This document shows positions 63,046-64,000 of a DNA stretch of 64,000 nt, piece by piece. Source of the stretch: Mesorhizobium_G sp049840935 (GTDB lineage Bacteria > Pseudomonadota > Alphaproteobacteria > Rhizobiales > Rhizobiaceae). The stretch lies in NCBI GenBank assembly GCA_049840935.1, contig JASGJA010000030.1, forward strand, positions 1 through 64,000. The letters are read 5' to 3'. Numbering within the stretch: position 1 is the stretch's first letter; the number at the start of each line of letters is the position of its first letter. A model generated the notes under the pieces. It was not told where the DNA came from. It ran no database searches and saw nothing but the letters and a program-made list of their open reading frames with translations. Both the position numbers and the translations under genes were made by a program.

Positions 63046-64000
63046 AAAAACGTCTTCGCCGCAGTTTGCGCCACGGCCTCAAGCGGACCCATGAACAGCA
63101 TATAGAGCAGCACGAATGCACCCGATATGCCGAGCACCAGTCGCAATTCGCCAGCCATTGGCTGGAAGCCGCCAACCGGCTCATCGAACCACATGATCTT
63201 GATGATGCGCAGGTAATAATATGCGCCCACCACCGAGGCCAGAACGCCAATGACGGCCAGTGCATAAAGCTTGGCGTCGATTGCCGCGAGGAACACATAC
63301 CACTTGCCCCAGAAGCCCGCGAGCGGCGGAATACCCGCCAGCGAGAACATGAGGATCGTCAGGATTGTCGCCATGACCGGATTCGTATTCGACAGGCCAG
63401 CCAGATCGCTGATCGAACTCGACATTGCCGTCACGGCGACGCATGGCGAGGATGAAGGCGAAGGTGCCGAGCGTCATGCCGAGATAGATCGTCATATAAA
63501 TGATGACGCCGCGCACGCCTGCTTCGTTTGCCGCCGCAAGCCCGACCAGCGCGTACCCCATGTGGCCGATGGACGAATAAGCCATCAGGCGCTTGATGTT
63601 CTTCTGTCCGATGGCAGCGAACGCGCCAAGCACCATCGACGCGATGGAGACGAAGACGAGAATCTGCTGCCAATCATGTGCGACCGGGCCAAATGTGCCG
63701 ACCGTGACGCGAACCAGCAGAGCCATTGCCGCCATTTTCGGCGCGGCTGCAAAGAAGGCCGTGACCGGCGTGGGGGCGCCTTCGTAAACGTCCGGAGTCC
63801 ACATGTGGAACGGAACAGCGGAAATCTTGAACGCGATGCCAGCCAGCAAGAACACCAGACCGAACACGAGGCCAAGCTGACGCTCGCCGCCCGTGAGTGC
63901 GGTGGTGATTTCCGCAAAACCGACATGGCCCGTGTAACCGTAGATCAAGCTGATGCCATACAGCATCATGCCGGACGACAGCGCGCCGAGAACGAAATAT
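63042..64000 (-). CDS. nuoN: NADH-quinone oxidoreductase subunit N, 5' end outside window (one frameshift)
   Basis: The frame enters at 64000 with YFVLGALSSGMMLYGISLIY and runs through LVFLLAGIAFKISAVPFHMW, TPDVYEGAPTPVTAFFAAAP and FAAIGQKNIKRLMAYSSIGH, all classic NuoN helices. A break near 63425 joins it to SISDLAGLSNTNPVM, MFSLAGIPPLAGFWGKWYVF and VLASVVGAYYYLRIIKIMWF, ending AQTAAKTFF. Proton-pumping membrane subunit of complex I. The first ~160 codons are missing at the window edge. Confidence 0.93.

Overview
The window does not read as one genome. It looks like a contig stitched from three taxonomically different pieces, with frequent single-base indels that split otherwise ordinary genes. 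Bases 1-29 match a well-known nanopore sequencing adapter at about 24 of 28 positions. The window therefore appears to start at a raw read end, and most broken genes are best read as uncorrected sequencing error rather than decay.

Segment 1 (about 30-5925, very GC-rich) looks planctomycete, possibly Gemmata-like. It holds a MoxR-type AAA ATPase and a large DUF4132 protein, the partners found in E. coli yehL/yehI-type loci. Between them lies a REP-associated-type Y1 transposase bracketed by two inverted pairs of one palindromic repeat. An enolase-superfamily gene with a twin-arginine-like leader is cut off at the first join. Indels are extremely dense here.

Segment 2 (about 5930-22050, moderate GC) looks like a Leptospirales-type spirochaete, possibly Turneriella-like. 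It carries tandem paralogous outer-membrane barrel candidates, a 7TMR-DISM/SpoIIE phosphatase/TPR signalling protein, a serine beta-lactamase-like hydrolase and a fatty acid hydroxylase. It also has a Kef-type antiporter, DoxX, a beta-propeller lipoprotein, a secreted DNA/RNA nuclease and an OmpA lipoprotein. A PF10118 protein with a palindromic operator, a response regulator and a membrane-bound AraC-type regulator complete the segment.

Segment 3 (about 22060-64000) is an alphaproteobacterium of the Hyphomicrobiales. Evidence is the gene order lolD-lolCE-proS-DUF1467-mce-rnj-birA-nuoN, DUF1127 small proteins, GTTC-N7-GTTC SOS boxes and RIME-like repeats. The left part concerns methylated glycines: the C-terminus of a RACo-type corrinoid activator, a GbdR-like regulator, a dimethylglycine dehydrogenase-like flavoprotein and the sarcosine oxidase operon soxBDAG. 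Next come an IS5-family element, an exported lectin-like protein, a nitroreductase and a creatininase-family protein. A cobalamin block follows: cobC and cobD, diverging from overlapping start codons, and a B12 riboswitch ahead of cbtB-cbtA-cobU-cobO. The right part is mostly housekeeping: deoD, mgtE, tRNA-Leu(GAG), lipB, lolD, lolCE, proS, mce, rnj, birA and nuoN.

The most novel-looking items in segment 3 are a probable 28-residue membrane peptide behind stacked LexA boxes, a 218-bp tandem triplication between convergent genes, and a possible small RNA ending in a strong terminator. No coherent new multi-gene defence system is convincing. The nearest is the MoxR/DUF4132 locus, which is incomplete because the contig ends in it.
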